From NCBI GenBank assembly GCA_973895155.1, contig OZ316894.1, positions 17,050,001 through 17,114,000 on the forward strand: DNA of 64,000 bases, given 5' to 3'. The notes beneath the pieces are model-generated. The model did not search any database, was not told the origin of the DNA, and saw nothing but the letters and a program-made list of their open reading frames with translations. The DNA is from Marsupella aquatica (Eukaryota; Marchantiophyta). Positions 24,111 to 38,500 of the stretch are shown one piece after another. Made by a program: the position numbers and the translations under genes. Within the stretch, counting starts at the first letter, position 1; each line of letters begins with the position of its first letter.

Positions 24111-25080
24111 AGTGTACTGGGGTGTCTCAAAAGTCAGGTTTAGCTGTCACTGTCCCCATGGGAAGATGTGCTAGTTTATTGGTAACTTTTCTAAAGGACT
24201 ACCGTACAATTCCATGGGGGGTTAATTTTTTAATTAATTTTCAATAAATTTAAGGAAAAATCTTTGAAACCCTATAAAAAGGGAAGAGCCAGTCACAACA
24301 TTTGAAACCAAGACCAATGAATCACTACTCAAGTGAACTAACTCATAACCATGCTTATTTGGGCCCTATTGTAATTTTAAGATGCCCTACTCATCTTAAC
24401 GCTCAGACTTTGATGGACTTTAGCTCCATAGTCAATGGTTATGCACAAAAATTTATGGACTACCAAATTCACAGTCCATAATTTGTTTCCCATGATGATG
24501 GTAGTATCCCATGACCATTACTCACTCTATAGGCTAGTGAAAAAAAAACCAAACAAAACTTTTATACAACCTTGTGAAAAAGTTAGGGCCCAAAATCATC
24601 ATCCCTAGTGTAATTCCTGTCAGGAAGCAAGGTTACCGGTGTGTAACTTTTTCTACTAGGTGTCACCATTTCCATACTCCTCTGCCCAGAAAATGTTCCC
24701 TGTAATTTTTTTTCCGGACAGGTATTACATATGATAATGACAGCTTGGGTTGGGGTTACTATCTGAAACCTGTTCCCACAAAGCTCAGAAAAAATTTCCC
24801 GTTGTCGCCAGTAAGTATTTATTCACTTTCTGGTTATGGTTTCACTTTCTGGTTATGGTCAGTCAGTATTTCTTCACTTTCTGGTCACAGGGTTACAAAC
24901 CAGTAACCCAAGACCAAACCGTCATTACCCTATACTTAGAAGCTGGAGAGTTGAGATGCCCTACCTACGGTAACGTAACTCTTGGGAGTTGGCTTGACTC
25001 ATTCCGGTTAGGTGAACTCCTGGTGCAACCCTTGTTGTGGAATGACTCATCCCGGTTAGTTTAACTCCTACTGCGACCTT
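24111..25080. other. Gene-free stretch with short tandem repeats
   Basis: It carries a second SINE-like unit (minus strand, about 24300-24360). There are three copies of ttcactttctggt at about 24825-24895, and a ~50-bp duplication at about 24990-25080 (ttgactcattccggttaggt and its partner). No gene is supported. Confidence 0.45.
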
Positions 25081-25935
25081 GTCGTGGAAACCTCGAAGGA
25101 TGGAATATCGTAACCGAACCCTCGTCAGCTTTGGATACACGACACGAACCCAACAACCTGTTAGGCACAGCTTCGAATTCGTCGTGGAAAAGCTTCGTAT
25201 GGTAGCATTGCTAGAGTAGTTGAAGGCACTACACCAGAAGTGCTCCCAGAGGAAGAATTGTTGTGAACTAGGGTAAAACATTGTGTTGTCGTAACGGATT
25301 CCTGGTCAGCTTGTGGCATGTACAAGACCCAGCAAGCTGTTAGGCGGAGCTTCGTCGTGGAAAGCTCGTATGGAGGCATTGCCAGATGTGTTGGATACAC
25401 CAGAAGTGCTCCCAGAGAAAGAATTGTAATGAACTAGGGTAAAACATTGTGTTGTCGTAACGGATTCCTGGTCAGCTTTGTGGCAGTACAAGAACCAGCA
25501 AGCTGTTAGGCGGAGCTTCGTCGAGGAAAGCTCGTATGGAGGCATTGCCGGATGTGTTGGATACACCAGAAGTGCTCCCAGAGAAAGAATTGTAATGAAC
25601 TAGGGTAAAACATCGTGTTGTCGTAACGGATTCCTCGTCAGCTTTGTGTATGCACAAGTTCCAGCAAGCTGTTAGGCGGAGCTTCAAATTCGTCGTGGAA
25701 AGCTCGTATGGTGGCATTGCCAGATGTGTTGGATACACCAGAAGTGCTCCCAGAGAAAGAATTGTAATGAACTAGGGTAAAACAACGTGTTGTCGTAACG
25801 GATCGCTCGTCAGCTTTGTGTGTGTACCAGAACCAACAAGCTGTTAGGCAGAGCTTCTAATTGGTCGTGGAAAGGTCGTAGCATTGCAGGGTGTGTTGGA
25901 TACACCAGTAGCGCTCCTAGAGACAGAATTGACAT
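25081..25935. repeat. Tandem satellite, ~166-177 bp unit
   Basis: About five copies run in one orientation. The marker acaccagaagtgctcccag recurs at 25231, 25397, 25563, 25735 and (changed) 25912, giving periods of 166, 166, 172 and 177. Each unit also contains gttgtcgtaacggat, caagctgttaggc and tcgtggaaagctcgtat. The inner copies are most alike and the outer ones most diverged. Since 166 is not a multiple of three, the serial minus-strand open frames seen here shift frame from copy to copy and are not a gene. Confidence 0.85.
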
Positions 25936-26547
25936 GGACTAGGGTAAAGTATTTTGTTGAGCTGGCACGTTGGAGCCTCCGGAGAGAAATGTGCGCAAAG
26001 GTCCTGTGCCGTGTGTAGACATGCAACACCTTTGACTGTGATGTAGGCCGGCATCAACCAGGTTGTTGTCAAGGAATGAGGACTCTATCACGATGCTTGC
26101 GAGGGTGATAGAGTTACTGTAGAAATTTATGTGGAAGATTGGTCTGGCATGTTGGAACTTCTCGGAGCCTGAGCGAGAAGTGTTGGAAGTAGGATTGGAT
26201 AGTTTAGTGATTGATAATGATCTGAATTTTTAGTCTGGTAGATTGTGCTTCCTGAGCGTGGATATCCAGCATTGTAAAATTAGTTTGGTGCGGTTTGGTT
26301 GGTGTGGCAAGCGAGGTTTGTTTCGCCAGAGATTTGTACAGATCAGTTGAGTTGTTCTTGAGACGAGAATTGTGAAACAGGCAGGAAGCTCGAGTCGAGG
26401 ATGGATGCTATGTTCTTTTCTGTTCTGTTCTGGATACACCAACCGGCACCTGGCGGGAGGTGATAGCTTGAACTGCGTCGGCCATTTTAAAGCCTTGACA
26501 GGATTACTCAGGGACTCCACACCAAAAATTCCAGTATAATTCCCAAC
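25936..26547. other. Likely promoter/5' UTR of the large gene
   Basis: A gene-free interval between the satellite and the ATG at 26548. No stop codon was noted directly upstream in frame, so a further 5' coding exon is possible. No core promoter motif is assigned. Confidence 0.35.
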
Positions 26548-29500
26548 ATGAGCGAAGATGAAGGTCCAGACACTGATTCGAGCGGCAGAGATTTCCGTAA
26601 GAGCGTCACGAGAACCCGAAGTAGACGACGTAAAGAAGCCAGAATATATTACAGCTCACGAACAACAACAACAATGAGTCTTCAGGATCCAATGCCGGAG
26701 TACGTTGATCCCGAGCTTGTGAAGCTGATCGCTCAAAATGCGCCATTCGAATTGGACGTGTTTGTACGTTCCTTGGGGCACAAGAATATTTCGAAACGGC
26801 GGGAAGAAAACAAGGGTATACGCAAAAGAGAAGCTGTGCAAGAAGGTGAGCGGGGGCCACCACTGCCGGTTGAAATACTTTTGTCTTCGGTGAGGGAGCG
26901 CAATGATCACTTGTCTGGACGTATTAAGCCCGGCCAAGACGTCAGGCACAGCTGTCCGGAGCGAATGTGCGACGACTATGACGAGAAAGATGAGGAATTT
27001 ATTTGCAGAGCTAAGGCTATGAAGAGAAAGAGACCCAAGGGTTTAGACGGTGACCGACTACCTTCAACTGAAAGGCCATTTCCAATCGAAGTGAGCCATC
27101 GCAAGAGTGACTACAAAGGTAGAAATGAATTGCGAGGGTCCGACCCAGGAATTCGCGTTGCATCTGGAGATTCAAGTGATGATGAGGGCTCTAATTCCCT
27201 GGAAGACGAGTGCCATTCCCGATTAAAGGCAGATGCGGCCCCGTATTCAGTTGCAGATCACTGTGATGTGCTGCAGGCAAAGCCCTGGAGACATGGTATG
27301 CGAAAGGGCACGCGCTCTGCTGCGAAGCATGAAAGGCCGCCGCCTCATTCAACTTGTTGCAAGAGGAAAGCTGAAGTATCAGACTCACGAAAGACCTACG
27401 AGGTAGAAGTGAGCAGTAGTGCATTGCACAATTTGCCAAGTCCATTTCGTGCCAGTTATTTAAAACAGTTGAAACTGGGATGGAAACCAAACAGTATTGT
27501 GCAATCCCCTTTTTGCAATCCACCGATATGTTCTATTCTTTGTAGAAACCATTGTTTGTCAACAATTACCTCCAGGTGAGAAAGTACATGGAGACCAAGA
27601 TGTTAGAACGAAGGAAGGAACAGCAGCAGCTGAAGGCCGAAGCAGATGCAGCTCTTGTTGCTCGCAAGGACCAGCAACGAAGGTTGGATTTGCATAGGCA
27701 AGCTACGTTTCAATCGTAAGATTCTTTCCCTTGCCTAAGCTGTGGTCTAGGAACAGCCACGAATTCACTAACGGCTACTATATATTTAGAGAGGATAAGC
27801 TTAAAAAGGAGATCTGTGCTGCATGTCATACAAATTCACAGACAGCTAAGAGAACGCGCACGAATTCTAACACACAATCTATCTCAAGTGGTTCATCGGA
27901 TAGACTGGAAGTAGAACCCTTAATCTTGAGACGGTCATTCTTTTGGCTTACCTTCCAATGGCCAAGCATAATTGGGGACTTCAGATGGCACGCTCTGTAC
28001 GGCACCTCTCGTGGCAATATTCTAGGCGGGCGGGAAGGAGATCTCCGAACATTACAGATTTGAGAATTTTGAGGCACTTAATTTGAAACAAGCCTTCCTC
28101 AGCAATTTGCTGATAACTTCTCTTTTTTGACGAAGAAATTTTATCAACTAGTTACCTAGGGAGACTTGTTTTATACTCCAATAATATCCATGTCTAGCAG
28201 GTATGTTTTATGACGTGACCGAGACCATCGTTTTTCTGAGAGACGTAGACTGACTGAATTTCTTAGTTTACGATTGAATCTTTTAATCTCATATTTCCAT
28301 CGATTGAAAAGAAATGCGTGGCGCGAATGAATGAAGAATAGGCAGACCACGGTGATAAATGCGCGTTAAAGTCTCCTTATCGTAGTTGATCTAGTGGTGG
28401 GATCATGATATCCCTAGATAGAGCTTATTTACGGAGATCTGATATTAAATACGCTCCAAGTTGAAGTGAGTCTGAGTCCAGATTTTTTCACATTAAAAGA
28501 TATTCATCTCCGTTTGTTGCAAGCAGGCAAGTGAACGGTGGAAAAAGTCGAGAACATGCACCGAGACCAGCATGGGTGTCTGAGTATTCCAGTCTTTGCG
28601 AACCTCCTCGCCCGTGGTCAAGTTCATCTGGTGAACTCAACGCTTATCTGCCACCGCCTATGACACCTCCAAGACTGGAACTAGTACCTCTCGATCTGTA
28701 TACCACTCAATTACAGTATGCAGGACATTCCTCAACTCCCAGGATGGATGGAATCCAATTGCAGAATGCACGGCCAAGGGAGAAGCGCCGATCTAAAAAG
28801 ATAAAAGGATGCAGTCGTGAGGTTCAAAGACAGCTTAAGTATAGAAAGTCCCAAATTTTGAACGAATTTCCCCGCGTTGATGTGGAGCTCACCAAGGTAG
28901 CGAACTCGTCCGTCACGAGGAAGGCCAAGGGGAAAGCAAAGACGAGATCAAAAGGGAGAAAGTTGTTCTCTGAGGAAGTCTTTGAACTGCAACACCTCGG
29001 GCATGGTGAAGTGAATCTTCCGGTATTACACTGAACCTCTATGCATGCCCATGGTTGGATTGCCTGTAAATGCCTCTGGATAAAGTGCTGACAAGACTAA
29101 CTCTCCGTGAAGTGAAAGATCTCACCGACGCACATAAGAGTTCAATAGTTGTCAAAATGAATGTGACCTGGTTAACAATTACATGCAGCTGAGTGCTAAG
29201 AATATTCTTTATGCGTACATTTTGTGAACTGCCAGCAACGATCTGGAGATTTGGATGTGTATAAGAGAAGCTTGCAGAGGCAATCCCACAGCAATGGTAG
29301 GAGTCTCTGCAAAGGATCTCGAACACAAAATTCTACATCAAGAGTTTCACCAAGAACACGTACGAAATCCGCACGGCCACAGGACAGCTCTGTAATTAGT
29401 GGGACCAGGGATCATGGGCGTCCCTTGTCAACGGTGAAGCGACTCAAACCAACTGAGGGTTTTATTCCTTGCAAGAATAAAGATCTCACAGGAGAAGAGT

Positions 29501-32500
29501 TGGCAACACTGCTGAATGCAAACAGAATACCTTCGGATTGTGAGAGTGAGACGAATGCGAAAGTCAATGCCCAAGTAATTGCAGAGAAGATGATAATCGT
29601 AAGGAGTAGCCCACCATCTCCAGCAGCAAGTCAACATCAGGTGATGACTGAAGTGCGGAAGTGTGTTGCACATTCGTTGGTCAGTCCTCAGGAGAAGAAT
29701 ACAACGGATGAAGAACATGTTCTATGTAAGCGGTTTGGACCTTCAGTAGGGTGCTCACAAAACCACTTGATTGATGAAAATATCCGACAGCAGGAAAACA
29801 AAGGTCAGATGCTGGACAATTCTCTCAAGCCCTCTAGGAGTAACGAGGTGCAACTACAGCAGGCCCTAGATTTCCAACAAGAAAAGGTTCCAGACTCCGA
29901 AGCACTGAGAGCGACGACTCGGAAGCAGACAACCTTGGCAATTCGGTGGCAAAGGATGCAACTGCTGAAGAATCTTGCAGATCAGTTAGTGAAGCGGGTA
30001 AATGCAGCGTGTGCCAAGAAGCGCCAAATTGAACGCTCTGCCGTGGAGCAAATCAATTCTCCATCTATGGATATTGATACGTCACATTCTGAACTTCTTG
30101 CTCCCGCTGAATCTGGCCACGAGGTTGACTCTGTGGAACCAAAGCCGAAATTGGATAATCAGCCAAAGGTAAGCGATGGTCTGTCTTCGACTCACCTGGA
30201 GGAGTCTATATTTGACGACAAGCAGTCTGGAGAGTCGGAGCATAAGTACTTTCATCACAATCAGCCCAAGCAAAACAACGTTCTCTATGGCACAGGCCTT
30301 ACCGAACAAGAGCAAGCTGGCTGTGACACTCCTTCATTGCAACCCTTTGGGATGGAGCAAAAACTCAAACAGAGCAACAGCAGCATCCTCAACAGGAGGG
30401 CGAGCATGTCGGAAGCCAATGACCACAACAAACCAGCAGGAGGGCCAGATCGTAATGAGGGGTATACGAGAATGGATTGGAATACTTCAGACAAGGGTAT
30501 TAGTATAACTTGCAACGATCCCTTAGCCTGTTCCACCTTTGGCCCATCGTCTCTTTCAACTAGTTCAAACAGTCCTGTTATTTTGCCAACCAGTTCAAAG
30601 TATCACTCGGGGAGATTCAAACATGGCAAAAAAGGTTCAATTGAAGAAAAGACAGGATGCCGACCAAAGAAATTAAATTGGATCTTTCCTGTAGAGAATG
30701 ATACAAACAGCATCTTTAATGTATACACACAGCATTTGAAAAATAGAGAGAAACTGGCCACAGGCACCTTTCCTCATGTAGTCCAAAATGACTTGGAGAA
30801 AATGGAAATAGATACAGGGATTGCGGAACCCAATGTACAAGAGGACATGTTGACCATTGGATCAAACCCTCTCTCTCAGAGGGTAACAATGTCAGAGCTT
30901 CCCGTAAAACCGCTAGAGCCCATGACTTTACAAACAGTTCAATCTACGGAGGGTAGTCATGAAAGCAGAATGCCTCCTGAGAGTGTTGTTGGCACAGGCT
31001 TGGATCCCCACAGGAAGCAACATTTGTCTTCCTCCAATTTTGAAAGTCTTCATAATATGGTATCAAAAGATACGGATGCTGTTAGGCCCTCGGCTGAACT
31101 CAACAGTTTGAAGACGGATGCTGTGGCAGGTAGCGCTTCACTGTGATTCAAGCTTTCTGTATATTGCTGATGTTCAAACAGCATCAGGTCCTGCCCTGTC
31201 ACGCAGCATTCTGTCATTGTTTGTCCGAGTATTCAGGATAACGGACGATTTTACTTGAAGAGCCACTGGCCATGACAAAAATTTCACCATTTTTAGTAAT
31301 TTTTCCTTAAATTGTAGAGCAAAGTCTCCAGGGTAGAGGAGAGGAATGTGAAAAAGGGAGGAGTCTTGGACACTTCTCCTTTTATACGGCCAGTGGTGGT
31401 TTATGGTGAATGATGAACAAGAAGTAATCCTCACACTAGTTTGACCCAAAATTTTGCGGCAATGAGTCCTATATAGTGGGGTACTGAGGGGTGTGACTTG
31501 AATTGATATGAAGAAATCGAACTGAGTATAAGTAACCTCAAGTTGCTCTCTGTGTAGACGCATAATTGCACGTTTTCATGAAACTCAGGCATTAACCCTG
31601 AAGTGACGATTTTAGAGATAGGAGATTTGAAGCTCTGCCAGTCATCGACATCTTTCCATCTGAGGTACTTAATTTGCTTTGGTTTCCTATTTACCAAAAG
31701 CAAGTCCTTCTCGTCATTTGTGCTTTAAGCGAACCCTCGGGCATAGAATGGGCCATGCAAAGCAGATATTTTGGTTCTACCTCTACTGAGCTAGATTAGG
31801 CTGCTGGGATTCTTAAACTTTTAAGGTTATTGTTGTACTTACTTTTGACGGCTTATATTCCACTCATTTTTACGATCTACAGCGAGAGACCCAACCAGGC
31901 CAATACCAGATGTAACTCTTTCCATTATGTCTCAGCTTTGTCTACATGTTCATGCCTACAATTACGACTGGACATTTCCGCAGACCCCTGATCAAACACA
32001 AGTCCAGCCTGGCAAAATGTTGTCAATCAACAAGCCTGAGCGTGAACATGAAATCATAGACGGGCCTTCTTTAGGACACACATTATTTCGATTTATGTGC
32101 AAATGTAGGCGGTGTACTCCCTGCTGCTCAAGTTTCTATCGAGTACCCAGTTCTAGTACATGAAATATGCTGAAGCCTCTTTACTACTAGATCTGCATAT
32201 ACTAAGGATAGCATCTGGAACACTAGTTGAGAAATGTGAACGGTTAAAAAAACGTCCAGAGTGGAAATGGAAGTAGCTGTAAATTGAGATCCAGAATAGT
32301 TAGAGTTACACTAGACTCTTTACCGTCCGATCACGCAAAAGTTGGTGGCTGATAATCCTAGACACTCGTAAAGCGTTGTCATGCATAGGACAAACAGACA
32401 TGCGTTCTCTGTTAGTCTGCGCGGGAGATTTACGAGAAGTCCAATGGGTCTTTAACTGGACGACTGTGGATATGTCAGACTGGATAGAGGCAAGGACAAC

Positions 32501-35500
32501 CGTGATGACACGAAACCCAAAGAACAAACGCTCGTGGATATCAGTCATCTGCCCAATGTGAGTGTCTCGTCAGTTTTTCCTTATCCTCTAGTTTGGTCCC
32601 TTGTTGTCTCTATGCGGTAACATGCTGTGCAACTTGAAAGGGAATTGAAGGAGTCATTTGCGATTGTCATTTCATGTTACTGCGCTTCATAGAGGTCTTG
32701 TCAGTCATGTATTTGAGAATTAAGTCTCACTGTTGCTGCTCTATCTAGCGTGTGAGGGCCAGCCTTAAAGTCCTTCAAGCCTTGTGGGTCTTTCTTCGAC
32801 GCTTCTCATTCAACAGCAATTGGAATCCATTTGAGATAGTACAATTGTATTCCGAGGAATCTTCTACTAGCCTAAGTTGAGTATCTTTCATTTATAATAA
32901 CGGCAATAATTCATTCCACTAAAAGACGATGCAAACGCGACAGGTGGAGAAGAAGAATCTCGCTCGAATGCGAAGTGTCTTTCATTCGTAACAAAACGCG
33001 TTGATAGTAAAACGAGCAGTGCCTTACTCAAACATTTTCGCACCCTATCTCTTCAGAAAACAGTGAAGGTTAGATGGGTCGACTTAGCAGAGAAAACTGT
33101 TGCTAGGAAAGAGTTGAATAGCTCATAGATAGAGCACGCAATCAAAACCGAAGATCATGGAGAGGCCTGGAGAAGCAACTTACAGATGATATGTCAGTAT
33201 GATTGTCTTCCAGAAGGGTCTCAATCGAATCTTAGAATTGCAGAACATGATATCCCCGTCTTGTGATTTCAAGGTTAATAACTGTTCGGAATCATCACCA
33301 AGCACGTGCGTCAATAATTTGATTCCTCCAATGAAGGTGACATATGCACGTCGAGTCCACTCCAGGGCCATGCCTGATGGTGGATGCACAGATGAACGAG
33401 TAGTTGTTGAGTTGCATCAAAGGAGGCCTGATGTTCCAGCCGTGCAATTGCAAGGAGATACCAGTCTTGGCAGTCCAAAGTTGGACGCATCAGAGGATGC
33501 TCCCCAAGGACTGACAAGTTCTCGACTGAATAAGGGAATTGGAAATGCACAATCAGAAATTTTAGAAAGTTCTGTCAAGCTCAGCACTGTCAATGAACAC
33601 TTCAAGAAGGGGCATATGTTCAGTAAAATCAAGCGAAACGTGACATCTCAGCCGACCATTGATCATGCCCTAGATCACAACAAATTTGCTGCCCGCGAGG
33701 GAGAGGCTGGATCACCATGTACTGCGATGACTTGTGAGTACATTACATGGACTTGCAGAAACCGGTCCATTCTAGCGCCTCTTGCATGCCCGCTGTTTGT
33801 GCATTTCAACTTGCACTTGCTCTTGAAAATGCTTTCAGTTGGTTAGATACCTCGCTGTACATAAAATGCCTTCGTTAAACTGAAAGCTTGTTGGATGAGG
33901 AGTGTCTCAAAGGCCCTTATGTCATTTGGATCTCATTGAGAAGGACCAAAGAATAGAATGGAAGGGACATCCAGAGTGAGCTTTAATTGACATCACAGAT
34001 TCATGTCCCATTTTAAGCAGTTACATTGGAGGCTTTTGCTCGGCACAGAACTACAAAGCGATTTCAAGTTCAGTTTCTGACACGTCTGCTCCTCTTGTCA
34101 ATCATTTTGCATCTAAAACGATCGGGAGATACTGCAGGTCAGAAAGGAGAGTTGACTACTCAGCTAAACCACAGCTCACAACCTGACCCACAAATAGATC
34201 TTCGAGACTCTCAAGAATGGGAGCTGAAACATAGACGTGATCAGCTAGAAGCTGAACTCCAGGTAACATGCTCACACCTAGCGTCAATTTGTGGTATCGG
34301 AAAAATTGCTACTTACTTTCGAAGTACTGAGGTTGTTCAGATCTTTCTGTACTTCTTTGCTGTAAACAAAAAGCTGCACTTCGCAAGTAGAGCCGAAATT
34401 TTCATAAATGTACTTATAGAACAAAAATCCGACAAAATGGATTGACTGCCGTAAAGAACACAGTCGGAGAAGGTTTATTATTGGGAAAAATACTTATACA
34501 TTGTCACCGTTGCCCGAGAAGCACAGATCATTGTGATGAAATGCATTGTGTTGTAAAATGCTGATGAAACCGAAGTTTAACATAAGCGTCCATGGTATTC
34601 CGTTAGAGTAGTCAAGTCAGGGCAACGTCAAGAAGGAAAAGAGGGATTATACCCGAGGAATTAGAGCTCTGATCCCAACGATTTGGTCTACAGAAACTTG
34701 ATGTTCAGATCATGAAGACAAGAGCAAGACTGCACCAACGCCACTACATGATTGATAGTCAAGTGCACAGTGTTTCAAGTAGTCCAGAACAGCCAGTTGA
34801 AGGCTTACTCAAATTGGACAAACCCTCAAATATTCAAAAGAGGTCCGCTAACGACCTGGCCATTAAGGAAATGCAAAATGTTGTTTTTGAAGTAAGTCCT
34901 GATACCCTAATCCAAAAGACTGCTGCTACTTCACATTCGAGCCCTAAAGCTCGAAGAGATGAGGCGAAGAATGCTACAAGCTCAATCTCCTACTCAGACT
35001 CGTTTGTTAGTGAGGACACGGAAATGGGGCAAAAGGTTCTTACAGGATCGCGGACGTGTGATTCTTTTGCCGATCGCCCACTCAGCGGACAGACTATAAA
35101 CCCTTGTGGTCAACCCTATAGAGAGCCCAAGATTGTCAATCAGCAAGATGAACTTGATTTGGTGGACAGGCCTTGTGGTAGTAAAAGTCACGTATTAAAG
35201 AAACAGGTGGAAGCTCAATCATATTGCGAGACGCCAAGCACACAAGGTGACTTTGCTAGTGAAGGTTCAGAGATCAGTACTGGGAGGGGCCCAGGAAGAA
35301 GATTTGATATGCCACCTCCTCGAGTCGATTCTGCAGCAGCTTGGCGCAGAATAATATCGAAAGTCAGATCACTAAGACCAGTAATACCAGACCAAATAGT
35401 TGCGATAAATGTTGGAGAGGTCCAAGCACATGCCAAAGATGAAGGAACGATGTTTAAAAGTCGTACGGCTGCTGTTGGAGATTATGAGCTTTTAGGTGCC

Positions 35501-38500
35501 ACTCAGGATTCTTTGAATACAATCACAGACAATATTAGTCGGAAGGGACTAAGGACGTCCTCTGACTGCATTCCTCAAAAAAATGAGGGAATGGTCACAA
35601 GGGATGAAAGACAGACTTCTTTCCAGCAGAACGTAAGAATACTAGTGGATAGAAAAAACTCTAAGGAGCTTCCAGCTTGTAGTGCTAGAGAAGGTCACAG
35701 GTCAGTTGTCCAACATGGGTCCCGAAATATTGAGACCAGGAACAACCCGATGCAGCGGGGCGCAACAAATGGTAGGTTGGCTGGAATAACAGGGGTCGAT
35801 ATCTTAAATGGAAATAGAATACCATCCGCCTGCATACAACAGAATGGACGGCCTATGACAGGGAAACGACAAGGCGACGTTGCTACTTGCGACGATGTTG
35901 AGGAGGTTCACACATGCCCATATGGATCTGAACAGAAGGAAGGAAGAACTTCCTACACAGTTGTTCCCAGTAATACCCTTCTGTTGTCGTCTGGCTGGAC
36001 CACCTCAGAAAATGGCAGTGGTGGAGTACCAAGAAGAGAACTTGGCAAGGAAAGTCAGAAGAAAGGGGAAGAAGTGATGGTAACCAAAAAAACAGAACTA
36101 CCCGTAAGCTGTCAGATAGCAAAGACTTTGGTCGCAGCAGAAGACTCATTCACTATTGTGGCTGCTGCAGAGGAACCTCCTTGTACCACGCAGCAGACAT
36201 CACAGAGCCCGATGGAAAATCCAGGACAGACGTTTTCTGAGTGCAATATTGGACCTGCAAGTAGTGTAAAGGGCCAGATGAAGTCGATGCTACATGGTGG
36301 GAAGGTTTCCACATGCTCACACGAAGAAGGCCGGAGGAGTGATGAAGCTGCTGCCACAATTCTCCCACAATTTGGGCATGCTGCGAGTTTAACACCGGTG
36401 CGCAGCATACCTTGCAGTTCCCCAGCTAACGAAAAAGCTGACTGGGAGTGTTTAAGCTTGCCTTCTCATATGGATTTCTCCACAATCAAGGAAAAGTTGA
36501 GGAACAATAAGCTGGCCGTTGATGCTTTGCGGCCGTTCTCTAATAGTTGGAGCAGCTATCAGGTTGAGTCCTGTAAGAGTCCATCAATCTCCGAGGAGGC
36601 AGGAGGAAACTCTTCTGGAGTGCAAACAGTTGCCAGTGAGAGAATTATTCCCGGTGAGGTCTCTCATAACAGTAAGAATTTGCTGGATGAAAATCCTAGT
36701 AGTGTCGAAATTGAGCAAGCAGGCAAGAGCACATGTCCTCCTCCTGAAATGAAGGTAAACAAAGAAAATGGTTTACGTCGATTACCTAGTCGTTCAGAAA
36801 ATGCGCTAAATAGTAAAGCAGATCCCAACTACAAATATTCTGATACTCCAGGATTGATCATGCCGCGCGTATCTTCTGCTGGAGAGGTTCCCAATTTTCT
36901 TCCATCCCTTTACTTCCGACAGGAGATGATAAACAGCAGCAAGCCTTCCGTGGATATGGAATCCACTATAAGCGAGGATTTGGAGAACTATGAGTCAGAT
37001 ATAGAGGAGTTACAAGATGATGCTGTGTCTTCAGGATGTAATGTTGAGACTACATCTCCATGGAAGGCTAGCTTGTCTATTCCAAGCAATAATGCCTCCA
37101 CGTCAACAAAACCGGATTCAGCCTGTTGTGTGGGTATTGGCTCTTCAAATATAGAAATCTTTAACTCGGAGTCGGATTTTCTTAGTGTAACAAATGGGCT
37201 GACTTCCGGGACAGGCGAGGTTTGTAAAAGTAGTAGTTCGATTCATAACATTAACCAAGACCTGACAGTACTAGGGGTCCCAAAACCTTGTGGAACGGGT
37301 AGAACACCCGCTGAATTGTTGTCAAGACGGTCCGAGTACCCACTATCTCTTCTTCATGCTGGGGATGAGTGCAAGAGCCAGCCTGCTACAAGTTGTACTT
37401 CTCCTGGAGATGCTCATGAGGCGGTGATCGGAAGCTCGCAAAGCATCAGAGCTGCAGTAAATGAAGCCGATACTAATCTCCTAAAGATTACCAGGGTTTC
37501 AGATAACTATAACTGTGGATCTGAATTGTCACATGGGTCACATCTTCAGTCTGAAAGCATAAGTGAGGAGGTTCGGTCTGTTGACAGCGAAACAACATCT
37601 TCTTATCGTACAGGACCGCTGAGAGAAGATATTATTCATCGCGTTGACCCGGTAGAGTTGATCACCAGGGAGGAAAGTAACGAAGACAATGATGACATGC
37701 AAAAAACCTGTGTTGACGATGCTGGAAAACATCACGCCTGCAATGCCGTGGTATCTTCCAGCGCACCACCTGAGACGCCTGATTTTAATGAGAAAGCAGA
37801 CAGTCAGCATTATTCTCTTGGCATTTCAGGGTTCACCACAACTGCTGGAACCGCTGGAAAGGACAACCGAGATATTGATTCCTCTTTCACGGACTGCGTT
37901 GCAACGGCAACCGATTCGCAAGAAAATGCAAGAAGTAGAGACGATTCTCACCATCTTCCTCTTGCCCCGCACGCTCTCGAATGTGAAAGCTCGAAGCCTA
38001 TTGAGTTACCGATATCATGCAATATCCCACAATTGAGAATCTCAGAAGACTCTATCCAGTGTAATAATGGTACCCGTTACTCAACTGTGTCGGACTTTGG
38101 GAAATTGCCTTGTGCCCAGGATTATCAGGTTCAAGAGACACTAAGTGAAGATGAGAAGGACTTACTCAAAAACATGTCCGGGATGAAGATTGAATGTGCC
38201 TTCAATGGGCTGCTTGTCACTGAGATGCCTTCAAATGCTTCTGCTGGGTGGTCAATATCCGGTCCTGGAGAGATTGTGACAACCGCTAACACTGCCTTCT
38301 ATGGTAAACCGAGTGATCCTGGAACCGTTTGCCACCTGGATGGGGCAAGACTGGAAGGCAGTCCAATCCTCGGAATGCCTCAAACAGTAGACCACCTGGA
38401 AGCGAGTGGTTCCTCATCTCATCAAATGGGACTATTTCAAGGATGTGATGAAATGTTTTTGGCAGTTGATGTGGGTTTCGATGAAGGAGATCCTAGTCAT

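Noticed and set aside
25081-25935. CRISPR-like array
   Set aside because: This is a eukaryotic genome and the units are whole-length tandem repeats without distinct spacers.
24961-26029. Serial minus-strand open frames with shared protein phrases
   Set aside because: They mirror the ~166-bp satellite. The unit length is not a multiple of three in most copies, and the frames restart in every repeat, so they are not exons of one gene.
35883-36408. Minus-strand frames inside the large gene (also 37538-37810 and 39407-39747)
   Set aside because: Shadows of the plus-strand exon at 34709-39803, without domains or splice support.
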